Shown in pieces: positions 1 to 9,040 of a stretch of DNA of 64,000 bases. Position 1 is the first letter of the stretch. The number at the start of each line of letters is the position of its first letter. The notes under the pieces are model-generated. The model searched no databases and was not told the origin of the DNA. It was given only the letters and a program-made list of their open reading frames with translations. Position numbers and translations under genes: made by a program. This stretch comes from Phytophthora sp. 'mugwort'. Its lineage: Eukaryota > Oomycota > Peronosporomycetes > Peronosporales > Peronosporaceae. The stretch lies in contig JAUCEF010000018.1 in assembly GCA_033558025.1 (NCBI GenBank), positions 2,108,001 through 2,172,000 of the forward strand, written 5' to 3'.

Positions 1-2097
1 ACATTTCGACGCGAACTGGAAGGTGGACGCATCCACCGCCGGCGTGACCACGAGGCTTCAGAAACGTTCCCATCGTCCAAACTACTTGAGGAAATCGTGG
101 CTGAGACGATCGCAACACTTGACAGCGAGTACGTGCGATTTACTCGTGAAGATGATGCAAAGTTCCATCAGGAGCTCGTTCAAGGCACGTGGAGCTTCCA
201 TAAGTGGATGAAGACGATCGGACGTGCCGGTAATTTGCGGGAAGAAGACGCCGTGTCAGTTGCTAGTCGAGACGGAGACAACGCCACGCCCTGGACGCCT
301 GCTACTCGTATCCGTTTCTTCCTTATCGCTCAACACGACGTCGTCTTCCCCGAGCACGTACGTCGACAGCATCTTCGAGTGATTTTAGACCAACTTCTGT
401 TCGTATACGCGGGTTTTGCGTGGAGATTGTGGACGGAATATGTAGCACAAGACCGTGAACGAGAGATCCAGCAACAACGAGAAGATGCTGCTTGTCTACT
501 ACAAGCGTGGGCTCGACGGATGGCTGATCACAAGCGTCAAAAGCAACTTCAGGTCGCCGTCGGGTCTTCAATTGATGCCTTAGAACTCCGTCGGCGTCAA
601 CAGCTTGAAGCACGGAAGCTGTACGTCTTCCTCACTCAACAGATAAAGGAACAGACACGCAAGGCATTAAAACGATGGCGTGAAGCTGTAGGACCTCGTG
701 ATCCTCCACCTTCACCAGCTACCACGTGGCATCCGAGTCATGGAATGACGACGATGCTGGCTAAACTGCCACGACTCGGAGCTCGACGACGTCCAGTTCA
801 CGACAAATCGGTGGCTTCTGGAACTCAAGTGATCGTCGAAGACATGGCGACTTACAAGTTGTTTAAAGCAAACCACGCCGGTCCAGCCGATACGTCGTAC
901 TGGGTCATTCGGGCACGGGTTCTTGCTGGAGCGTGTCCCATCGGACCAGCTTTTCGAGAAGCCCGACGACTGGTATCACGTACGGACTTCGCGACGTGCA
1001 TCCTCTTGCAACAGATCAGCGTGTTTGTGTGTCTGCTGACACCAGAGGAACGCGGACGTATCGAGACGGCAGGAGCGTCTAACGTTGAAACTTCATGGAG
1101 TTGTGAGTGTCTAGTACGGACCAAGTATCAAGCGTTATGCGCAGAGTTGAAAGGTGCCGAGACGAGCAGTAAACGTCATGTGGAACTGGCACAGCAAGCA
1201 CTGGTCGCGTTCGATGTGGGAGCTGCGACTGTTGCTGCTGCTGCAATAGGAAGCTCTGGAATCAAGAACCGGAAGAAAGCGTCCATGTCACAGCAACAAC
1301 AACAGGAAGACGACGCTGCGGAGGAAGCCAAGACGAAAGAGGCACGTGAGATACTGGAACAGAAACTTCAACTGGCTGAGCAACAAGCTCGTAAAGCCAC
1401 GCAAGAGCTGGCGCGCTTGGGTCGGATGACAATTGAGTTCTTGTATTTCCCTATCGAACAGGACGGTGTGCCAGATAGTGAACAACTAACGGCATTTCTC
1501 CAAGAACAGGTCGAGTGTCGGCTTCGTGCCGGCAAGAACCTGTACGTCTTCAGCCGTCTTGGACACGGTCGGACGGGGCTGGTCGCGGCCTTGCTACTTG
1601 GTCGTGTATATGGTATCACGGCGTCAGAGGCTTTAGAGAGAGCACAGAGAGTTCACGATTGCCAGCGGTTCGCAACACCTCGAGGCTGGAGCTTCTGTTC
1701 GCCATCGACAGCTCCTCAAATGGCGTTTGTGAGGCGAGTCCTTGCACGTTCAATGGATCCCATTTACGTTCCGTTAGTACTGGAGAATTCAGCCGAGAAC
1801 TTCCGTTCGACGCGAATGCAGCAGCGTGGGTTGCTGGCTGAACCATATTTGAATGACGAAGGCTTTATGATCAGTGCGGCCGGCGACGCTCAAGCTCGGG
1901 CACGTGAAGCACGTGAACAACAGCGTCTGGAGCGAATTACGCGCCGGGAAAGCACAGCTGCTGCGTTACAACGTGAACGACGACAAGAGAAGCAGGAAGA
2001 CGAAGCTATGGAGTGTGAGGAATACGATCAAATAGCAAGTGAGACGGTGACAAGCATCTACGACAAGATACAAGACATGTACAGCAAGAGCCTATAA
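1..2097 (+). CDS. Pseudophosphatase-like protein with IQ-like motif (5' partial)
   Basis: The frame is open from base 1, so the gene starts upstream of the window; the first possible internal start near base 97 is GTG and is not credible. The N-terminal half is charged and helical, with an IQ-like stretch near bases 493-535 (LLQAWARRMADHKR), then a coiled coil with a Gln run (about 1290-1420). Bases 1430-1720 encode a cysteine-phosphatase-like core whose P-loop reads FSRLGHGRTG (1549-1578). In active PTP/DSP enzymes this loop is HCxxGxxRTG. Here Phe replaces His and Ser (codon 1552-1554) replaces the nucleophilic Cys, so the protein is probably a catalytically dead, phosphate-binding or scaffold protein. 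The C-terminus is again a charged coiled coil. The next gene converges on it, 47 bp away. The fold call is from motif reading; the wider role is unknown. Confidence 0.75.
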   Translation, partial: TFRRELEGGRIHRRRDHEASETFPSSKLLEEIVAETIATLDSEYVRFTREDDAKFHQELVQGTWSFHKWMKTIGRAGNLREEDAVSVASRDGDNATPWTPATRIRFFLIAQHDVVFPEHVRRQHLRVILDQLLFVYAGFAWRLWTEYVAQDREREIQQQREDAACLLQAWARRMADHKRQKQLQVAVGSSIDALELRRRQQLEARKLYVFLTQQIKEQTRKALKRWREAVGPRDPPPSPATTWHPSHGMTTMLAKLPRLGARRRPVHDKSVASGTQVIVEDMATYKLFKANHAGPADTSYWVIRARVLAGACPIGPAFREARRLVSRTDFATCILLQQISVFVCLLTPEERGRIETAGASNVETSWSCECLVRTKYQALCAELKGAETSSKRHVELAQQALVAFDVGAATVAAAAIGSSGIKNRKKASMSQQQQQEDDAAEEAKTKEAREILEQKLQLAEQQARKATQELARLGRMTIEFLYFPIEQDGVPDSEQLTAFLQEQVECRLRAGKNLYVFSRLGHGRTGLVAALLLGRVYGITASEALERAQRVHDCQRFATPRGWSFCSPSTAPQMAFVRRVLARSMDPIYVPLVLENSAENFRSTRMQQRGLLAEPYLNDEGFMISAAGDAQARAREAREQQRLERITRRESTAAALQRERRQEKQEDEAMECEEYDQIASETVTSIYDKIQDMYSKSL

Positions 2098-2144
2098 ATT
2101 TGTGGTATATATATATCATGCAGTGGAGATATCTACGAGGCGGT

Positions 2145-3619
2145 TTACATGACGCTGCACTTGGCACCGCACGCCGGCTCAAGGTTCTCCACCTCGGCTT
2201 CAGCCTTCAACGTCGCCACCTCTTCTTCCTTGATCACTTTGGACGCATCCGTGGTCGTCTTTGGCGTTGATTTCAACGAGGCTGCCTTTGGAGACACTAC
2301 CACGGGGACAGGTGCAGGCCCGTTGATCGCCGGTGTAGGAGGGAAAGTCGAGGCATCGGCCAGCACCGTCTTGACCGCTACAGGAGCTGCTTTCGCTGCA
2401 GCTTTCGTCGCAGTCTTCACAGGTTTAGAAGTCGCTACGTCGGGCGCCGTCTCAGCCTTTTGCTCTGTCTGAGTCGGTTCCGTCTTGGCAGGCACAGCCT
2501 TGACAGGTTTCGTCTTAACCGGCGACGCCTTCACAATGACTGCGTCTGTCTTCTTCGTCTCAGGCTTCCGTGCAGACGTCTTAATGTCTACTGACTTCGA
2601 CTCGGTAGAAGTCGCGGGTGCTGAGAGCGAAGATTCGTACGAAGAAGAAGACGCGCTGCTCGAAGCGGTAGCCTCGACGTTCTTTACTACTGAAAGACGT
2701 GCAGCCACAGCCGCACCGTCCACGGGAGTCGTCAATCCGCTCGGAACGGAGCTGCTACGAGGACTCGCGGGGTTCGAACTCAAACCAGCGACGCTGCTGG
2801 AGCGACTCATGGCGTCAACATCCGAGAACTCGCTGCTGTCAATGCGGTCAGCACGGCCAAGCTCGTCCATCTTACCCGGACTGAGCGTATCGATACTGGA
2901 GCGACGTGCCTGTGGGTTCTTGACGTACTTCATCGTCTCCGTCTTGACGTTACCGTCCGTGTCGACTGCTCGCTGAAAACTGAAGGTGAGAGCGGAGCCC
3001 TTGGAGCCACACGTGACGATACCGCCAAGCATGTCACTCTTGGGCTTCACGACATGTGTCAGCAAGTGGTTAAGAGACTTACGGACTCGATTCGAGTCCA
3101 CAACATGGAGATGGAGACCGTCTTCGCCATAGTAGAGACCTGTGACGTGTGTGCGCTCTTGTTTCTCCACTTGGATGTACATTTCGCCCTTGCTGGCTGA
3201 TACTTGGAGACTGATACCTTCACGTTGACCCGTGACTTTGTTGTTCAATGAGTACGTACTCCCGTCCTTGCCGTCCGATGTGCGGAGCACGAATGGTGTG
3301 TGATAAGTCAACGGGATGCCGTTCACTTGTTGTTTTTCACCACGAATTGGGGCACTGGATAAGACAGCGATATGACAAGATGTGAGCGATATGACAAGAC
3401 GTTCAGAGAGTTACAGTGACCGTACATGATGAACTCGGCTTCAAGGAAGCGTTCGTTGACCTCGTCCTTGACGGGAGGCACCACGAGTAGTTGGGTTGAG
3501 GCCTTGCCGGGTAGTTCCAGGAACCCCAAGCATGCGGGTGTGGCATTCTCGATAAACGCCGACTTGGTCTGCAGCTTGACGACGTCACCGAAGCGAATGG
3601 GTTCGTTGACGTTGCTCAT
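2145..3619 (-). CDS. CaaX-box protein with Ala/Lys/Thr-rich tail (spliced, two exons)
   Basis: Two exons: 3619-3415 and 3325-2145, about 461 residues, joined over an 89-bp intron (donor GTAACT at 3414, acceptor AACAACAAG ending at 3326). A donor 6 bp upstream (GTCACT at 3420) also keeps frame, so the junction is uncertain by two residues. The start is the ATG at 3617-3619, opening MSNVNEPIRFGDVV. Residues 1 to about 170 look like a compact beta-rich domain, possibly beta-trefoil (MIR- or fascin-like), but no family was recognised with certainty. The rest is low complexity: Ser-rich, then repeated Lys/Pro/Ala/Thr with coiled-coil character. The protein ends CGAKCSVM; CSVM fits a farnesylation CaaX box, which suggests membrane anchoring. 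Convergent with the preceding gene. Confidence 0.75.
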
Positions 3620-4488
3620 TGTTGCTGGAGAAAAGGCGACAGGGGCTTTGGCGGGAAAGTTTGCGAATGAAGAGGAGAACGGAAACACCACGCAAGCCGT
3701 TGACGGAGAGGAAGGAGCGCGACTATTGTTGGCTCTGCTATCAATAGTGGAAAGGGACGAGGGACGAGCTTCCTAGCGATAAATAGCTGGGGATGAAGGT
3801 TGTTTTGTCTCAAGTCGAGGCTGGTAATGCCCCCGTATTTTTAGGGTACAAGGTCGACAAGACAGAGAGGAGATAATATCGAGATATTATGTTGATGGTG
3901 TCCTCGGGCCCTAAGGATGTGCAAGATCGACTGGTGAGCATAAAATGCATGAAATGGCTGCAAGTTGAAGTGACAAAAAGTAGCCATGTTGCTGGCAGCA
4001 CATCATGGCATAACGCCGGTTAAAATCGAGTCGTATGGATATTCATTTTCTCTTTTTCATCTTCTGCCACTCGCAATGCTAAAACTAAAATTGCGAGTCC
4101 ACTGGAAGGAATAGTGAAAAGGACAAACCTTCTCCAGCGCCAAGCTTGCGTCTCTCTCTGAGGCCTGAAGCAGGCCGTGCTTCTCCTTGTCAGCTCGCTC
4201 GTCTTGCTCTTCTTCCCTTTTCTTCTCGTACACAACACACACCGACACGGCTCTCTCGCTCGTGTCGCCTCCCTTACCCACTCGCTGCAACGGGGGTTTC
4301 CAACGAAGCTGCGTCCACCGAGATGACCACGCTCGGCATATTTTTAACATACTGAACCTTGTTTACTTCTTCGACGTGACAGCTTTCCCCATACGGCTCC
4401 TGCTTTTGACTTCATCGTCGTGGGGGACGGGTAGTCGTCTAACACTCTTGACCTGTCTCGGGGACCTCCTTCGTTTTCACTCTTTCGC
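3620..4488. other. Intergenic region: upstream of CaaX gene, downstream of kinase gene
   Basis: 869 bp without a supported gene. It contains the promoter and 5' UTR of the leftward CaaX-protein gene and the 3' flank of the leftward kinase gene. Pyrimidine-rich runs occur around 4195-4290. Short open frames on both strands show no recognisable domain. Confidence 0.6.
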
Positions 4489-7176
4489 TTAGTTCAAGTG
4501 CTCGTTGCCGGGCATGTACGTGAAACCATCAAAGTGAGCCTGCGCACGATGCGTTGCTCCGAGCTCCTGAGTCACTGGCGAATCACGGGCCATTTCGCGG
4601 GTGAAAATGTTTGCCACGTTGCCAGTATCGGCCTCACTGTTCACCACAGGCTTGAAGGGCGGCTCCACCTCACGCTTCAGCAGCTTGTCGAAGTCGATAC
4701 TAGCGAAAAACGGGTGGTCCATAATTTCCTGCACGCCCGAAGGTCCTGAGCCTAACCGTTTAGCCGGGTCTCGACGAAGCAGACCGGTAAGCAGATCCTT
4801 GGCGTCCTCTGAGAAGGCTTGAGTGAATACAACATCTCGGTGTAAAATGTTGTGGAACATGCGCTTACGATTGCGGTCGAAGAACGGCGTCTGACCGGTC
4901 ATCATTTCATACAGCAGAGTACCAAAGCCCCACCAGTCCACAGCCTTACCATAAGGCAGACCCTTGAGTAATTCAGGCGCAATGTACTCAGCTGTACCAC
5001 AAAAAGTCTTTGCACCATCGGGCACGTCCACATTCTCCTTCGACAGACCAAAGTCCGTCAGAGCAATAAAACCCTTGTCGTCCATCAAAATATTCTCGAG
5101 CTTCAGGTCACGGTAGGCGATGTTGAGCTCGTGCAAGTGAGACATCGACATCAACAACTGCGCAGCGTAGAACCGAGCGCGCTTCTCGGAAAACTTGCGC
5201 GACTTACGCAAGTGGAAGAACAGCGAGCCACCGTTATAGTAATCCATGACGAGGTACAGCTTGTCTTCGTTCTGGAACGCATACCGTAGTCGCACCACGA
5301 ACGGGTGGTCAATGTCGCGTAGGATACGACGCTCGGACTTTGTGTGCTCGACCTGGTTCTTGGCGAACACGGATGCCTTTTTCAGCACTTTCATGGCGTA
5401 AATCGCATTCGGGTTTGCCGTTGCATCCGGAACCTTCTTGCGTACCAGCATAACCTTACCGAACGCACCCTTTCCAATAACCTTCAGCAGATCGAAGTCC
5501 TCCACGCTAAGTTTTGAGTTCTGAGAGGGCTGGGCGTTCGATTCTGATCGGCTCTGGTTCGACATTTGCGTGTCCGAACGGTTACGAGCTTGTGACATAT
5601 CCGTAGACGAGTTCGTAGTTGCCACGGCGTCGCTGGCGGTGCGGTTGAAGCGCGGGTAACTCGGAGGAGGCTGCGAAGGGGCCTGGTTAGCACGAGGTCC
5701 CTCTGTGGCGCACTCCGTACACACACGCTGAGCCGTACTGGATCCCGGCAAGAACAGTCGGTCACGCGAGCAGGCGTTGCAAACCGCGCGGTGGCACATG
5801 CGACAGTGGTGACGACGGTCAAACAGCGTGAAGTGGAACAGACACAAGTTGCAGTGCTTCTCGCTGTTCCCCATCTTGGAGTTGTTCGCTTCACGCCGGG
5901 CAGATTCCTGGCGTTGCAGCTGCGGGCCACTGGGTACAGCGCCGTTGCCCATGAATGCCGGAGCCGAAGCAGGTGGCTCGGGCACAGGCTTTTCACCAGC
6001 TACATACGTCGTCGCATCGCGCGTGTCTAGGAACCGGAACAGCGCGTCCTGGATCTTGTTAATGCAGAAAGCAGTCACGTAGTAGTGGTTCGCATGGGCG
6101 CGAGGCGGTCTGCCAGCCGACAAGCACGTACAGCCGGTACGGTGCGGGGCATCGCCGTCCAGCTTCGTCTGGAACAGTTGATCGTTGCTCTCCCAATACA
6201 TCGTGCGATGTGCCAGAATCGACTTGACGGACTGTGAGTCGCCGTCTTCAATACGGTGACTCGACTCAATAAGCGCAATGGCGCCGTTGCGGCGCATGAG
6301 CTGGTCACCGCGCGACTGCAACAGATACTTGATCAGTACACCGCCGTACGAGTATCCCAAAAAGTATACACGTCGCGCCGTGGATCTCGCGACGTACGAG
6401 TCCCAGAGAGAGTCCATATGCTCCTCGGGACTAGAAGACCCCGGGATCTGTAGACGTTGCTTGCCATCCCGCATTACGATGACGTTCTTGTTCGGATTAG
6501 CCACAATAATGCCGTACCCTTCATCAATGGCCTTGCGGAAGTACTCGAGCATGCTCCCGCTCTTGACACCGGCATGCAGCACGAGTCCGCGGCTCCAGAG
6601 ACCTGGGTACAAACCCCGACTGACGGCCACAAAGACCAGCAGCTTCTTACACGTCTCGTAATTGTGCGAGACGAAGATATTGGCCTTGACGGGTGCCTCG
6701 GGCGTGCTATCGGCCGGAATAAAGACCTCGCGGAAGCCCAGCTCCTTGCGCATCGAGTCTTGTACATACTTGACGACAGTGTTGATGATCTCGTCCTGAT
6801 GTACAGCCAGGTCCGAGTCGTCCAGCCCCTTGCCCGTGGCCTTGAGGTGGATCATCCCTTCGGCGTCCATGGCATAGAGCGGGTGTGAAAAGGGCAGCGG
6901 CGCCCCGCGGTTCGCGGACGGAGCCGCCGCGCGCTGGACCGATTGCTGATAGTCTGCCGAAGCGGGCGCGGGCGGCAACGTGCCGTTGGACTGCCACGAC
7001 TGCTGCGACTGGTAGTCGGAGCCGGTGCTGTAGGTGCGTCCGGGCGCGGATGGCGGGGCTCTCGGGATCCCACCGCCGGCACCGCCCGCCCCATTAGGGT
7101 AGTACTTGTTGCCTCCTACAGGGGGCTCTTTGTTTTTGTTCTTCTTCCGACCCCATCGCGGAAACCGGAACGACAT
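4489..7176 (-). CDS. Arb2-FYVE-AGC protein kinase fusion
   Basis: An uninterrupted 895-residue frame. Residues 1-100 are basic, then Gly/Pro/Gln-rich and disordered. Residues about 105-390 resemble the Arb2/FAM172 alpha/beta-hydrolase-like domain, with a nucleophile-elbow-like GYSYGG at 274-279. Residues 441-490 form a FYVE zinc finger (RRHHCR at 454-459, paired CxxC motifs), predicted to bind PI3P on endosomes. Residues 561 to about 815 are an AGC Ser/Thr kinase: GKGAFGKV loop, AMKVLKK lysine, YRDLKLEN with catalytic Asp 690, DFG at 708-710 and a TFCGTAEY activation segment. A C-terminal AGC tail ends with the hydrophobic motif FDGFTY (882-887), so PDK1/TOR-type phosphorylation is plausible. 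A pyrimidine tract and CAG lie just upstream of the ATG, suggesting a 5' UTR intron. All kinase residues look intact; the Arb2 call is the least certain. Confidence 0.9.
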   Translation of the reverse strand: MSFRFPRWGRKKNKNKEPPVGGNKYYPNGAGGAGGGIPRAPPSAPGRTYSTGSDYQSQQSWQSNGTLPPAPASADYQQSVQRAAAPSANRGAPLPFSHPLYAMDAEGMIHLKATGKGLDDSDLAVHQDEIINTVVKYVQDSMRKELGFREVFIPADSTPEAPVKANIFVSHNYETCKKLLVFVAVSRGLYPGLWSRGLVLHAGVKSGSMLEYFRKAIDEGYGIIVANPNKNVIVMRDGKQRLQIPGSSSPEEHMDSLWDSYVARSTARRVYFLGYSYGGVLIKYLLQSRGDQLMRRNGAIALIESSHRIEDGDSQSVKSILAHRTMYWESNDQLFQTKLDGDAPHRTGCTCLSAGRPPRAHANHYYVTAFCINKIQDALFRFLDTRDATTYVAGEKPVPEPPASAPAFMGNGAVPSGPQLQRQESARREANNSKMGNSEKHCNLCLFHFTLFDRRHHCRMCHRAVCNACSRDRLFLPGSSTAQRVCTECATEGPRANQAPSQPPPSYPRFNRTASDAVATTNSSTDMSQARNRSDTQMSNQSRSESNAQPSQNSKLSVEDFDLLKVIGKGAFGKVMLVRKKVPDATANPNAIYAMKVLKKASVFAKNQVEHTKSERRILRDIDHPFVVRLRYAFQNEDKLYLVMDYYNGGSLFFHLRKSRKFSEKRARFYAAQLLMSMSHLHELNIAYRDLKLENILMDDKGFIALTDFGLSKENVDVPDGAKTFCGTAEYIAPELLKGLPYGKAVDWWGFGTLLYEMMTGQTPFFDRNRKRMFHNILHRDVVFTQAFSEDAKDLLTGLLRRDPAKRLGSGPSGVQEIMDHPFFASIDFDKLLKREVEPPFKPVVNSEADTGNVANIFTREMARDSPVTQELGATHRAQAHFDGFTYMPGNEHLN

Positions 7177-9040
7177 GGTCGACCTGGCAAAAGAAAAAGA
7201 GACACAACAAAGTTAACACTGACTTAAAGCGACAGGGGGGCGCATCCATTGCGTTGAAGACGATGATGACGTATAACGGACGCACCTCGAAGCGCGAGGG
7301 TTGCCCCGTCACGAGTCTGCTGACTGTTGCTAGCTAGCTACGAGGAAGGCCAGACACACACAAGAAGAGCGTCGGTTAACGCCTCTCAACTGCGTTTTCT
7401 CGTATGAAGCTGCAAAGTTGAGCTGCTGCCCCCCTTTCCCTTGTCTGCACTTACCCTGTGGAGGGCCTTTACCGCTTGGTGCTGTGGTGCAGCGAGCGAG
7501 CCCTGAGCGCGGCAGATGTCGACGGCTTCCTCCTGCTCCGCGCAGCTTCCTCTGGCACAACGCGAACTGGACGTCCACGACGACCCCCTAGCCTCGGCAG
7601 CGACCAGACGACAAGTAGCAGTGACGTCAGGTCCAGGAGTCGGCAAAAAATAAATAGTGCTCCTGGCCCCATGAGTGGCCAAAACCATGTCCGCACGTCA
7701 CTGATTGGCTCGCCGCGTCTGCTGGCCATGCGAATGGATACGGGCGACACTCGGAAGACCTCCATTTGCGACGTATTAATTAGACAGTTTGGAGTTTCAC
7801 AATCCGGCAGTTCCTATTCCAGGTATTACGGCTACCCATACTTTTTGCCTATAACTTTTCTCCCAGTTGGACTTTGAGCACTGTTTAAATTTGTGTCGTC
7901 GACTGCCTTAGAAGTTTGCCGCATTCCCGCAGCGAAGTGTAGCCCTTATACAAAGAGCCATTTAATGTAGTCAGACACAATTTACTGCCACGCAGGTCAT
8001 ACAAAACAAAGTCAAATGGGCGGATATGTTTGTTTTGTAATGGTCGGAGCGCACCTTGACTGGGTGTTAATCAAAACGCAAAAATTTAGCGAAAATATCA
8101 ATGACCAGTCTCGACCCCCCCCTTAGATAGACATCGGAGGACATGAGTCCACCTTTGATCATGACCACGTCAGATTTTGCCTAAGTCGCAAAGTACTGAT
8201 GCTCAGTCGGTAATTAAGATATGTACACCTGTTAGCGATATGCAAGCGTCCGACGTATCCTCGCGTTGAAGGTAAACAAGAGGAGTACATGTAAGGTTAC
8301 CGCTGTTGAAACGGCAAAATTCAAATTGGGAACGACGCCTTTTTGACGACAGTACCTATATTCCTTATTCCTGCCTTTCCAGAAGCAGTCTCGCCATACC
8401 TGTATATAACGCCAGCAAACGATATGGCGCCTGCTTGTACAGTACTACGTTCCGCGCTATGTGGACGCCCAGTTGCAGCCCGAATGACTTGATGCCGCAG
8501 CGCTTGCCTGCCGAATTCGCGGCCATGACATGGATGACTGGTGATAATAATGGGCACATCTGGCTCTTCTCCTTAGAGCCAGCCCTCGTCGTGAGGTCGT
8601 GTGGATACAAAATGTCGCTCGAAGCTACAACAACATTCGGATGACACTAGCGCCTGCGACAAAAACTACTATTTTATACTACATGTAGTATTAGTACAGT
8701 ACTACAGTACGTAGTACTCCAAGGTGGCGTATGGCAGACGGCTTATTACTACTTGTAAATCTGTAGCCATCTTTGCTCTGACCCTACGCCGAATGAGGAG
8801 CAAACTCCGTACCGAGGTACGGTATTGTAAGCACTCACTTACTCACTTGCAATGTTTACGTTAGGTTATCTTCCAGCGGCTTCGGGCGCTTCCCTCGACG
8901 CCCGCTGCCTTTCCTCTCGAGCCCTTCGATCGTGCACTACGCCTACATCCTTTTATCACTATGGTACCGACGTCACTACCACGCCATTTCTTTTTATCGC
9001 CTTTGGGTATGAATCGTCAATTATGAATAATGTTGGTCAC
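7177..9040. other. Intergenic region upstream of kinase gene
   Basis: About 1.86 kb with no supported gene. It holds the promoter and probable 5' UTR intron end of the leftward kinase gene (pyrimidine tract and CAG at about 7184-7210 on the minus strand) and the 3' flank of the leftward lipid-kinase gene. A perfect 16-bp palindrome (ATACTACATGTAGTAT) lies at 8676-8691 in a tract rich in GTAC and AGTACT words up to about 8720. Open frames in this interval look like chance. Confidence 0.6.

Noticed and set aside
97..99. Start of the first gene inside the window
   Set aside because: The codon is GTG and the frame is open to base 1; the gene continues upstream.
7458..7877. Rightward 139-residue frame in the kinase promoter
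   Set aside because: Not opened by a credible ATG context, no domain, and low-complexity composition.
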